Shown: in pieces, positions 1-7,397 of the stretch
Position numbering within the stretch: the first letter of the stretch is position 1
Layout: every line of letters begins with the position of its first letter
Assembly: GCA_022572355.1 (NCBI GenBank)
Contig: JACZWC010000039.1
Coordinates: 1 to 46,123 of the forward strand
Length of the DNA stretch: 46,123 nucleotides
Source of the DNA: Bacteroidota bacterium
GTDB lineage: Bacteria; Bacteroidota; Bacteroidia; NORP154
Reading direction: 5' to 3'
Position numbers and translations under genes: made by a program
The notes under the pieces: model-generated
Told to the model about the DNA's origin: nothing
The model's database searches: none
The model's input: the letters and a program-made list of their open reading frames with translations, nothing else

Positions 1-1771
1 TCCATTCATAGACCGTACCATCAGATTCCAATGTAATAACCATGTTTGCCTCTAATTCTGTATCCTCAGCCAAAACCCAAAGGCTTGTATGAATAATGTT
101 GTCGGTAGCGTTGAAAAGGTCCTTTACCTTCATCTGCAATGTTGGCCCAAACTCTATCTCTTGTGTAAATTGATAACCAAAAGTGCTGTCGTAGCCAAGG
201 TGCTCTCTCCTTCCAATAATACTATTCGCCCAATCATCATTTTCCTTCTCAAAATCATTCATTGATAAAAACACGGGATCATTTTTAACGCATGCTTCGG
301 TTTCTTCTTTTCCAAATAAATAAAACTCTGAATTGAAATAATACACCCTTTCGACAATGCAGGGATATTTATCGAGTATGATCTCTGGCATCTCATGAGG
401 GCTGAAGCCGCTGGACCAAGTGTATAGAAAATAATCTGTGTTGGCATCTTCAACTATGTCGATCATTTTCATCAAATCCTGCCTGCCATGATTCTCGTAC
501 GTTAGTCCATGATCTTCATCTTCATATGGAGTATACTCAATCTGTTTATTGTAACGATCTAAGTAATAATGAATAGAATAAGGCAGACTTGTATTAATCG
601 TTTTGGTTACATTTTGCGCCCCATATTTTTCTATAACGTGAATGGACTTTTGGGCAATTTCCTTAAGAACACCGAAAAAGTTCGACTGATAAAATGACTG
701 GCCAACGACTGTATTTATTACCCCAAAAACGAGAAGGCCTATTGTCGTGATAGTTTTGACAGAAGGCCTGTCAATATCCCGGACAAATGAAAAAATTAAA
801 AAAACAAAGAAGGGAAAAGAGAAAAGCAAAACAGCCCGCTGCAGCACCGGATTTACACAAGCTGAATAACCGTATCCAACCAGAAAAGGTACAATGAACC
901 ATAGCAAGAAAACCAGGTGATGTTTTGTAATGATGAAGTTTTGTCTGATATGATACAAGGATGTCAAAAATATTATTCCGAGCAAACCAATTAGCGCATA
1001 GGAATAATTGAATGTAAAGAACAAATATTTAAGAAACCAATTCTCCCCCTGATCTGGCGTGCCCAACCAGCCCAACTCTTTAAGCCCCCCAAGTTTTACA
1101 TGATCCAAGGAGATATTAAAATGTGGTAAGAAAAGCATGAAAATGAACAGTGCAGAAAGAAGATACCCCTTGTAATTGGACTTATTTATAAATGCAAATC
1201 CCGTTAAGCCAATAATCATCACCTGAAAAAAGCTGAAATAATGCATGTAAATGGCCAGCGTCGTTGAAATTGTGTAGCCCGCTACTTTTAGCCCTAACCT
1301 GGTATTTGGACGAAAAAGCACCAGGTACCAAAACCAAGCTGACATGAGTGTGAACATGAGCCCTGGACAGTAAGGCCTTGCAATTTGACTATAAATAAGA
1401 GGAAACTGCAAAAAGCACATGGTGGCTGCACTGTAAAGGCCGGCAGTTTTATTGAAGTAATACGCCGGTACCAGGTATGAGAAGAGCACCACTATTATCC
1501 CAGCTATGACAAAGGGAAAACGCATGCTTGCCTCAGTGATCCCAAAGAGATTGGTCCAATAGTACATGAAAATCTGCACGCCTGCCGGGTGGCCATCTGG
1601 TCTAACCCCAATATCGATAACCTCTTTTAGTGTACTGAATCGCAATCTAAGCAGGACATCTAGCTCATCATTCGTTATAGAAAGATTTGAATAATTATAA
1701 AATCGTAGGATGGCTGCAACCAGCAGTATAACCGCCAAAATCACCTCATTAATATACTTTTCAATTTTCAA
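1..1771 (-). CDS. GT-C family membrane glycosyltransferase (PMT/ArnT-like), C terminus cut by window edge
   Basis: An open minus-strand frame of about 590 codons runs off the left edge, so the C terminus is missing. The protein begins with a hydrophobic helix (residues about 9-23) and an acidic loop motif NDELDV (about residues 34-39), where GT39/PMT-type enzymes carry their catalytic Asp/Glu. The segment GHPAGVQIFMYYWTNLFG followed by RFP matches the HPPL..LFG..E..LRLPS pattern of the family, and MHYFSFF matches its H-Y-F motif. Many membrane helices follow, then a soluble tail. Such enzymes move sugars from polyprenyl-phosphate carriers at the outer face of the inner membrane. No ATG lies near the 5' end. 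I place the start at TTG 1769-1771 because AAAAAGG sits about 8 nt upstream and the first helix is kept. The substrate is unknown. Confidence 0.75.
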   Translation of the reverse strand, partial: MKIEKYINEVILAVILLVAAILRFYNYSNLSITNDELDVLLRLRFSTLKEVIDIGVRPDGHPAGVQIFMYYWTNLFGITEASMRFPFVIAGIIVVLFSYLVPAYYFNKTAGLYSAATMCFLQFPLIYSQIARPYCPGLMFTLMSAWFWYLVLFRPNTRLGLKVAGYTISTTLAIYMHYFSFFQVMIIGLTGFAFINKSNYKGYLLSALFIFMLFLPHFNISLDHVKLGGLKELGWLGTPDQGENWFLKYLFFTFNYSYALIGLLGIIFLTSLYHIRQNFIITKHHLVFLLWFIVPFLVGYGYSACVNPVLQRAVLLFSFPFFVFLIFSFVRDIDRPSVKTITTIGLLVFGVINTVVGQSFYQSNFFGVLKEIAQKSIHVIEKYGAQNVTKTINTSLPYSIHYYLDRYNKQIEYTPYEDEDHGLTYENHGRQDLMKMIDIVEDANTDYFLYTWSSGFSPHEMPEIILDKYPCIVERVYYFNSEFYLFGKEETEACVKNDPVFLSMNDFEKENDDWANSIIGRREHLGYDSTFGYQFTQEIEFGPTLQMKVKDLFNATDNIIHTSLWVLAEDTELEANMVITLESDGTVYEW

Positions 1772-1907
1772 AATATGTGCCTTTTTCGGACGCTGCAATT
1801 ATAATGATAATATCAGATGAACTAAAATTAAAACCTATATTTGGCCTCTGGAAAAAGCGTTATTTACAGCAATTTTTGAAAGAGAATATACAGTGTTCCG
1901 GCACCAG

Positions 1908-1981
1908 GCACCCGTAGTTCAACTGGATAGAATATCTGACTTCGGATCAGAGGGTTGGGGGTTCGAATCCCTCCGGGTGTA
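1908..1981 (+). tRNA. tRNA-Arg(TCG)
   Basis: A complete cloverleaf can be folded. The acceptor GCACCCG (1908-1914) pairs with CGGGTGT (1974-1980) with one G-U pair, and the discriminator is A1981. The D stem is GTTC/GAAT. The anticodon stem is TCTGA/TCAGA around the loop CTTCGGA, giving anticodon TCG (reads CGA). The variable loop has 5 nt, and the T stem GGGGG/CCCTC holds the loop TTCGAAT. CCA is not encoded (CAA follows). The length is 74 nt. Confidence 0.96.
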
Positions 1982-1989
1982 CAAATCAG

Positions 1990-2018
1990 AAAAGGCCAGT
2001 GCGTCGCACTGGTTTTAA
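1990..2018 (+). terminator. Rho-independent terminator after tRNA-Arg
   Basis: CCAGTG (1996-2001) and CACTGG (2007-2012) form a 6-bp stem around a 5-nt loop. A-rich sequence precedes it and TTTT follows (2013-2016). It begins 15 nt after the tRNA and is well placed to end its transcript. Confidence 0.7.
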
Positions 2019-2113
2019 GTTATGAAAAAGTCAATCATGCTTGCATGAATTGAGTTTTGAAGAACTGAAAACATCAAGGTTTTTTTTGATTTGTTAAACC
2101 TCCCCAAATATCA

Positions 2114-2140
2114 ACGAGTTCGCCGATCGGCGGACGAGTT
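2114..2140. repeat. Short palindrome flanked by 7-bp direct repeats
   Basis: CGCCGATCGGCG (2121-2132) is a perfect palindrome; pairing extends over 2118-2135 with one G-T pair. ACGAGTT occurs on both sides (2114-2120 and 2134-2140). The arrangement resembles a tiny palindromic insertion or a site-duplication footprint next to the tRNA fragment. Confidence 0.5.
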
Positions 2141-2160
2141 AATCCCTCCGGATGTACAAA
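2141..2160 (+). repeat. Imperfect direct repeat of the tRNA-Arg 3' end
   Basis: Bases 2141-2160 repeat 1966-1985, the T-loop-to-discriminator end of the tRNA plus CAAA, with a single difference (G1977 is A2152). No rest of a cloverleaf can be folded upstream of the copy. It is either a decayed second tRNA or an attachment-site-like footprint. Confidence 0.7.
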
Positions 2161-2307
2161 AGCAGTAAGAGCGTGAGAGACGAGCAAGAGCGAATGTGAA
2201 CTTTGCATTTTTCTCTCTCAACTCATGCTCAGACTAGCCAAATCTCGGTTGCAATGTTCGATTTCCTTCACTGCTGAGAAGGGCTTATTAAATGAACTCT
2301 ATAATTG

Positions 2308-4419
2308 TTATTTAAAATGTACAATGTTTACTTCGAAGTTTTCAATGATGACCTCCTCCCCACCACTATTCCACACATATACTCTTAGTACTGATAAGTG
2401 ATTCAGATCTCTGGGAACATCCCATTTTTCCGAAAAGGTTATCGGATATTTAGTATCACTCCCGCTAAAGTTCATTTCCTTTGCTGCCCAATACAATACT
2501 TCAGAACCCTCCTCTACCGAAATCACCAGGTGAGCATCACCGGAATTAGAAGAGCGTGCAGTAACAGAAGCATCGATAGAAAAAACGAATACGGAATCTG
2601 AGTAAAGGTCTGCCAGATCAATAGAAAACAAGGATGAATATCCCGCTTTTTCAACCACTTCGGCTTTCGATCTAACATCCATATTAGATTCGATCATTTT
2701 ATTGTCCACGGCAATAATCCAATTGGAATCTCGGGAATCTACTCCGTATCTGCTGCTCATATACTGATGCTCTTCTATTGAAAGCAAATCCCGAAGAGTG
2801 CCTCCCGTATATAGCTTTAAATAATCATCGCTGTAGATTGAATTAAAAGAAATAGGAACCCGATTCGCGTACAGTGGGCGATCCGAGAGTTGCTTTCCTG
2901 AAAGAACCAATGTATGGTAATTTAGCATTAAATATACTTGTGCCTCTGGGTCTACCTCTGCCGATTCCGCTTCCTCAAAGGTTAGAAATCTGATTTTACC
3001 TTGTGTATTGAAACCCGTGTAATATTTAGCGAGGCTTTTCTGTAATCCATTAGTTATCAGAATCTTAGGTGCATTTGAGTACGTTAAATTATCCTCAATT
3101 AACGATTTTTGCAAACGGTATTTTACGCTTGCTCCAAAATTGGCTGATATTAAGAGCTCTACGGTCAATAGTACGGTGAATGCGCATAGAAAGGCCGGCA
3201 CTCCTAAAACCAAAGTTTTTCTGTCCACAACTGCCCGTAAACCAAACAACGCTGCTAGTGGAAAGTATGTGCGATAACCAGCATCTGACTCACACAAAAC
3301 CGCAATTACCCCCACCACTGAAAATCCAATAATAGCAAACAAAGTGTTCTTCTTCTCAACCAACACATCATAAAATATTGGAGCTGCACAAATCGCCGTA
3401 AACGGTACCAGATACAAGAACTGCCTTAAATCGGAACACATAGGAACATAACTCTTTATAGATATAGTCATGTATATAGCCGATAAAAATGAGCCAACCA
3501 AAATCAAGCACCAAAACCCTTGCTTGCTTTCAATCTTTAATATCTCCTTTACCCGCCTCCTGATCAAATAAGGAATCGCCATCACCATTCCTACTGCCAT
3601 TGTATGGATAATAAATACCATGGGCATCTCATAAGTTAAACGCTTAAGTAGAACAGACCACGGTAAGATGTCATAGCTGCATCTATTTATGTAATAATTC
3701 GCATCGATAGCCTCCAACCTTGCCAAGAACGATCCGGTAGTTTCCTGCAAATGCAGACCATATGCTGTCATTACCCCAAGCAGAAATATCGCTGACAAAG
3801 CCCAAAATTTTAAATGCTTGACCTGAAGGATATCGGATATAAAAATCGCTGCAAATACTGGAAGAATCAATACTATACTCCCTTTGGTAAAAAAACCAAA
3901 TAAGAGGGCGACGGTAAATAAGCAGGCGTATTTTAAATCCTGCTTTTTATCTGAATAGCGGTGATAATAAATTGCACTTACAGACGCCAATACAGAAAAC
4001 GCAATGTAAACATCCGGCATGATCTTATCCGAATAAAACATGTTCCACGGGGATAAGCAAACGAGGGAAACCGCAATCAATTTCTGATATCCCCGGCCTC
4101 CATCTGTTATTTTGTAGACGAGAATAAGAGTCGCCACAAACGTGAGTATCGGAAATAACCCAGATGCAAAGTCATTAACGCCAAATAAATAGTATGCTAA
4201 AGCGGTTAAGCCTACAATGGTCCATCTGTATGCGATATGATCATCACCCATTGTCAGATCTCCCCTGGAAAGATCATTGGCTAATCCTGCATACCATAGA
4301 TCATCGATTCCATGATAACCCGAGTACGCAAAGAAATGATAACCGATTAGTACAAGACCGAAAAAGGCGAAACCAAATAAGGCCTCCTTTCCTGATGAAT
4401 TCTTAGGCCAACCTATCAT
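2308..4419 (-). CDS. GT-C family membrane glycosyltransferase (PMT/ArnT-like)
   Basis: A 703-residue integral membrane protein with about a dozen hydrophobic helices in its first ~430 residues and a soluble C-terminal part. The first helix (about residues 13-31) is followed by HGIDDLWYAGLANDL, where the DD pair sits in the first external loop as in dolichyl/undecaprenyl-phosphate-sugar mannosyltransferases and ArnT. DKIMPDVYIAF resembles the second conserved loop. The expected role is sugar transfer from a lipid carrier to a protein, lipid or glycan at the periplasmic face. The soluble tail (about residues 430-703) is not a domain I recognise. It follows mnmG on the same strand with a 47-bp gap that contains a parS site. 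The start is the only ATG before the first helix; no clear Shine-Dalgarno sequence is visible. The acceptor is unknown. Confidence 0.75.
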   Translation of the reverse strand: MIGWPKNSSGKEALFGFAFFGLVLIGYHFFAYSGYHGIDDLWYAGLANDLSRGDLTMGDDHIAYRWTIVGLTALAYYLFGVNDFASGLFPILTFVATLILVYKITDGGRGYQKLIAVSLVCLSPWNMFYSDKIMPDVYIAFSVLASVSAIYYHRYSDKKQDLKYACLFTVALLFGFFTKGSIVLILPVFAAIFISDILQVKHLKFWALSAIFLLGVMTAYGLHLQETTGSFLARLEAIDANYYINRCSYDILPWSVLLKRLTYEMPMVFIIHTMAVGMVMAIPYLIRRRVKEILKIESKQGFWCLILVGSFLSAIYMTISIKSYVPMCSDLRQFLYLVPFTAICAAPIFYDVLVEKKNTLFAIIGFSVVGVIAVLCESDAGYRTYFPLAALFGLRAVVDRKTLVLGVPAFLCAFTVLLTVELLISANFGASVKYRLQKSLIEDNLTYSNAPKILITNGLQKSLAKYYTGFNTQGKIRFLTFEEAESAEVDPEAQVYLMLNYHTLVLSGKQLSDRPLYANRVPISFNSIYSDDYLKLYTGGTLRDLLSIEEHQYMSSRYGVDSRDSNWIIAVDNKMIESNMDVRSKAEVVEKAGYSSLFSIDLADLYSDSVFVFSIDASVTARSSNSGDAHLVISVEEGSEVLYWAAKEMNFSGSDTKYPITFSEKWDVPRDLNHLSVLRVYVWNSGGEEVIIENFEVNIVHFK

Positions 4420-4449
4420 TTTTAGCGCCGATTGCGTGAAATTGAAGGA

Positions 4450-4465
4450 CGTTCCACGTGAAACA
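4450..4465. other. parS: parS site (ParB-binding palindrome), site 1
   Basis: CGTTCCACGTGAAACA matches the widely conserved parS consensus TGTTNCACGTGNAACA at every fixed position but the first. It begins one base after the mnmG stop, in the gap before the glycosyltransferase gene. Its 14-bp core is the exact reverse complement of the core of site 2. Confidence 0.88.
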
Positions 4466-4466
4466 A

Positions 4467-6356
4467 TTACCTGCCCAGAAATACCATCAACACGGAAATA
4501 TCTGATGGCGACACACCGCTAATTCTCGATGCCTGTCCGATGGTTGACGGCTTGATTTTAGTCAATTTTTCTCTGGCCTCTGAGGAAAGCGATGGCAGCT
4601 TCAAATATTCAAAATCCGAGTGGAGTACAATGTTCTCCAACCTGGACATCTTTTCTACCATCTCTTGCTCCCTAATCAAATATCCCGAGTATTTTAACTG
4701 AATTTCAGCTTGCATTGCACCTTCTTCCTCAGCGGGAAGGCTTTCTACAAACGCTGACAATTGGGGCAACTCATTCTTCAGATCCGAAAATCCCACCTGA
4801 GGCCTTGACAGTAATTTTTCCAGCTTGATTTTTTGCTTTATTTCTGCGGTGCCCAACCTACTCAACAACTCGTTAATTTCCACAGGCGCTACCGAAGTAT
4901 CTTTGAAATAATCGAGCAGGCTATCGGCGGTATGACGCTTGTTCTCCACAGCCTTCATTCTCTCATCACTTGCAAGGCCAAGTTCATGGGATTTTGGCGT
5001 AAGCCTTAAGTCTGCATTGTCCTGCCGCAAAAGCAATCTATACTCCGCCCTTGACGTAAACATCCGATAAGGCTCATCTGTACCCTTAGTTATCAAATCA
5101 TCGATTAAAACGCCTATATAAGCCTCTGAGCGCCCCAATATAAGCGGCTCCCTCTCATTTATCTTCAAATGTGCATTTATTCCTGCCATTAATCCCTGAC
5201 AAGCAGCTTCTTCGTATCCCGTGGTTCCATTTATCTGCCCGGCAAAATAGAGATTCTCAACATATTTGGTCTCCAGGGTCATTCTCAGTTGAGAAGGAGG
5301 AAAATAGTCATATTCAATTGCATATCCAGGCCTGAACATCTTAGCATTCTCAAATCCCCGTATTGTCCTAAGCGCTTTGTTCTGTATTTCCTCTGATAAA
5401 GAGGTTGAAAACCCATTCAGGTAAACCTCCACTGTATTCCAGCCCTCAGGCTCTACGAACAGCTGATGCCTATCTCTCTCCGAGAACCGCTCAATCTTGT
5501 CTTCTATAGAAGGGCAGTAACGTGGACCCGTTCCTTCAATTCTTCCGCTGTACATGGGTGAGTCAGCAAAACCAGTTCTCAGAATCTCATGTGTATCCTG
5601 ATTCGTATAAGTAATGTGACAACTCCTTTGCTTTTTCAAAGGTTTTGTATCAGTAAAGGAAAACTTAGAAGGATTATCGTCACCAAACTGCTCCTCCATC
5701 AATGAATAATTCAATGACCTGCCATCAATTCTGGGAGGCGTACCGGTTTTCATTCTACCTGTTTCAAAACCGTGCAGGCTCAATTGTTCAGAAATTCCCC
5801 CAGAAGCCTTCTCCCCTACTCTTCCCCCACCAAAATTCTTCTTTCCTATATGAATCAACCCATTCAGGAAGGTCCCCGCTGTAAGAATCACGGATTTTCC
5901 GTACACTTCTTTTCCAATAGACGTCACTACGCCAACTATTACATTCTTCTCAATAATAAGTTTTGTAACGGTATCCTGCCAGAAGTCAATATTTTGGATT
6001 CCCTCGAGCGTCTTCCTCCACTCATCAGCAAATTCAGCCCGGTCATTTTGGGATCTCGGACTCCACATTGCCGGTCCCTTTGATAGGTTCAGCATCCGGA
6101 ACTGAATCATTGTTCGATCCGTAACAATTCCACTGTATCCACCCAGCGCGTCAATTTCCCTGATTATCTGCCCTTTGGCTATTCCACCCATTGCTGGATT
6201 GCACGACATTTGTGCAATTCTCGATAGATCCATGGTCACCATCAAAACCGTAGATCCAAGGTTTGCAGCGGCGGCGGCGGCTTCGCAACCAGCATGCCCA
6301 CCCCCAACAACAATTATATCATACTCAGCCAAATGTTTCATTTGTTTATTGCTCAC
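4467..6356 (-). CDS. mnmG: tRNA uridine-5-carboxymethylaminomethylation enzyme MnmG (GidA)
   Basis: A 629-residue FAD protein of normal family length. With MnmE it installs the cmnm5 group on U34 of several tRNAs in the cytoplasm. The FAD-binding GGGHAGCEAA lies at residues 18-27, and SCNPAMGGIAKGQ is the conserved second motif. GPRYCPSIEDKI, GYAIEYDYFPP and the helical C-terminal part ending in ISGVSPSDISVLMVFLGR are all characteristic. The start at 6356 is upstream of the first strand; Met6 (6341) is possible. It is the distal gene of a minus-strand cluster after ybeY and is bracketed by two parS sites. mnmG (gidA) is a classical origin-proximal gene, which fits those sites. Confidence 0.97.
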   Translation of the reverse strand: MSNKQMKHLAEYDIIVVGGGHAGCEAAAAAANLGSTVLMVTMDLSRIAQMSCNPAMGGIAKGQIIREIDALGGYSGIVTDRTMIQFRMLNLSKGPAMWSPRSQNDRAEFADEWRKTLEGIQNIDFWQDTVTKLIIEKNVIVGVVTSIGKEVYGKSVILTAGTFLNGLIHIGKKNFGGGRVGEKASGGISEQLSLHGFETGRMKTGTPPRIDGRSLNYSLMEEQFGDDNPSKFSFTDTKPLKKQRSCHITYTNQDTHEILRTGFADSPMYSGRIEGTGPRYCPSIEDKIERFSERDRHQLFVEPEGWNTVEVYLNGFSTSLSEEIQNKALRTIRGFENAKMFRPGYAIEYDYFPPSQLRMTLETKYVENLYFAGQINGTTGYEEAACQGLMAGINAHLKINEREPLILGRSEAYIGVLIDDLITKGTDEPYRMFTSRAEYRLLLRQDNADLRLTPKSHELGLASDERMKAVENKRHTADSLLDYFKDTSVAPVEINELLSRLGTAEIKQKIKLEKLLSRPQVGFSDLKNELPQLSAFVESLPAEEEGAMQAEIQLKYSGYLIREQEMVEKMSRLENIVLHSDFEYLKLPSLSSEAREKLTKIKPSTIGQASRISGVSPSDISVLMVFLGR

Positions 6357-6454
6357 TTTTTACCAATTGGGTCGATATCGCTATGACAAAGCTTTGCGAA
6401 GCCACAGTGTTACTAGCCAACAATTATTCTTTTTCACCAGAATTTCTTATGGTT

Positions 6455-6470
6455 CGTTTCACGTGGAACG
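6455..6470. other. parS: parS site (ParB-binding palindrome), site 2
   Basis: CGTTTCACGTGGAACG fits TGTTNCACGTGNAACA at all inner positions and differs only in the outermost pair. It abuts the ybeY stop codon (6472-6474) in the ybeY-mnmG gap. Read on the other strand it shares the 17-mer GACGTTCCACGTGAAAC with site 1. Confidence 0.85.
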
Positions 6471-6471
6471 T

Positions 6472-6906
6472 CTAAATTTTTTCGGAGAGCAAAGATAGAT
6501 ATAAATCCTCTTTTGCTGCCATCACAACCTTTTGCCGATTGTCTTTGTCAGTATATCCTAAAAGATGCAGCAGCCCATGCACCATAATCCTGTGCATTTC
6601 TTCTCCAGCGGTATTGTTGAAGATTTCAGCATTCTCGGTAATTCTCTCTACGCTAATATATATCTCGCCCTGGATAGCTTCATCATCAGACAGATCAAAC
6701 GCAATTACATCCGTTAAGGTGTTGATTTTCAAGTACTTAATGTTAATTTCGGACAGTTTTGAATCCGTACAGAACACAAAGGTCAGGCTGTCAGCAACTC
6801 CGCCTTCGGCATCAATTATCTCGCGCAGCCATTCCTTAAGAACCGCCTTGTGTTTCAGGTTGCTTTCTGCCCCGTCAGAATAAAAGTGTATTGGAAATTT
6901 GCTCAC
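6472..6906 (-). CDS. ybeY: Endoribonuclease YbeY (rRNA maturation factor)
   Basis: A 144-residue protein of usual YbeY length, a metal-dependent RNase acting in 16S rRNA 3' maturation and ribosome quality control. The signature HGLLHLLGYTD has metal ligands at H110 and H114. The third ligand, His in E. coli, is Asp120 here; Bacteroidetes homologues that I recall often have K-D at this place, so it is probably a lineage variant rather than a loss. The upstream segment LTDVIAFDLSDDEAIQGEIYIS matches the family's substrate-groove strands. It lies between the RsbW-like ATPase gene (44-bp gap) and mnmG on the same strand. Confidence 0.93.
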   Translation of the reverse strand: MSKFPIHFYSDGAESNLKHKAVLKEWLREIIDAEGGVADSLTFVFCTDSKLSEINIKYLKINTLTDVIAFDLSDDEAIQGEIYISVERITENAEIFNNTAGEEMHRIMVHGLLHLLGYTDKDNRQKVVMAAKEDLYLSLLSEKI

Positions 6907-6950
6907 GACCCTGAGCCCGAATCAATAATAATGGTAAGACCCAATCTTAA

Positions 6951-7394
6951 TTACGCCATTTTGAAGTTTAGCTCTACCACCCTACCCTCTTTTGAGAAAT
7001 CTACTTCATCCGCAAGGTTCTTCATTAGAAAGATTCCCCTTCCATTCAATTTTTCAACGTTCTTTGGTTCCGTAGGGTCAGGCAGTGAATTAAAGTCAAA
7101 TCCATCTCCCTCATCTTCGATTGTAAACGAGAGTACTTCCGCATCATTATCCGTATTGAATCCCACCTCCACACTCTTGCTGGGATCATATTTATTGCCA
7201 TGTTGTATGGCATTATTTACGGCCTCCGTTATAGAAATCATTATGTTCCCATAATAATCAGCGTTGATATTATGATCTATACATATATCATCAACAAGTT
7301 TCTCCACCAAAGTGAGATTCTCCGGGATCGAAGAAAAATTAATTGTTCTTTTCATTGATGTTTTACTTTCTTTTGCTTTGTCTTTTACCAACAT
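6951..7394 (-). CDS. RsbW/SpoIIAB-like serine kinase-type ATP-binding protein (HATPase)
   Basis: A 147-residue stand-alone GHKL ATPase domain. The N-box region is TEAVNNAIQHGNKYD, the G1 box is EDEGDGFDF, and the lid/G2 region is GRGIFLMKNLADEV. This is the layout of anti-sigma-factor kinases such as RsbW and SpoIIAB, which phosphorylate an anti-anti-sigma STAS protein. No STAS partner or sigma gene is next to it, so the target is unknown. ATG 7392-7394 lies three bases after the DUF4175 stop, pointing to translational coupling; Met14 (7355) is an alternative start. It precedes ybeY on the same strand. Confidence 0.85.
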   Translation of the reverse strand: MLVKDKAKESKTSMKRTINFSSIPENLTLVEKLVDDICIDHNINADYYGNIMISITEAVNNAIQHGNKYDPSKSVEVGFNTDNDAEVLSFTIEDEGDGFDFNSLPDPTEPKNVEKLNGRGIFLMKNLADEVDFSKEGRVVELNFKMA

Positions 7395-7397
7395 AAA

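Larger units (their letters stand above)
1982..2307. other. Gene-free stretch downstream of tRNA-Arg
   Basis: This 326-bp stretch holds the tRNA terminator, an imperfect hairpin at 2031-2053 (TCAATCATGC against GCATGAATTGA, one bulge), the palindrome with flanking repeats, and the tRNA 3'-end copy. I find no convincing coding frame on either strand and no recognisable RNA gene in 2161-2307. Confidence 0.6.

Noticed and set aside
1836..1843. TATATTTG as the promoter of tRNA-Arg
   Set aside because: It fits the -7 box but lies about 65 nt upstream of the tRNA with no TTTG at the right distance, so I could not assign it.
2031..2110. Remnant of a homing-type GIY-YIG gene downstream of the tRNA
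   Set aside because: Such genes can lie near tRNAs, but I found no GIY-YIG-like residues in any frame here.
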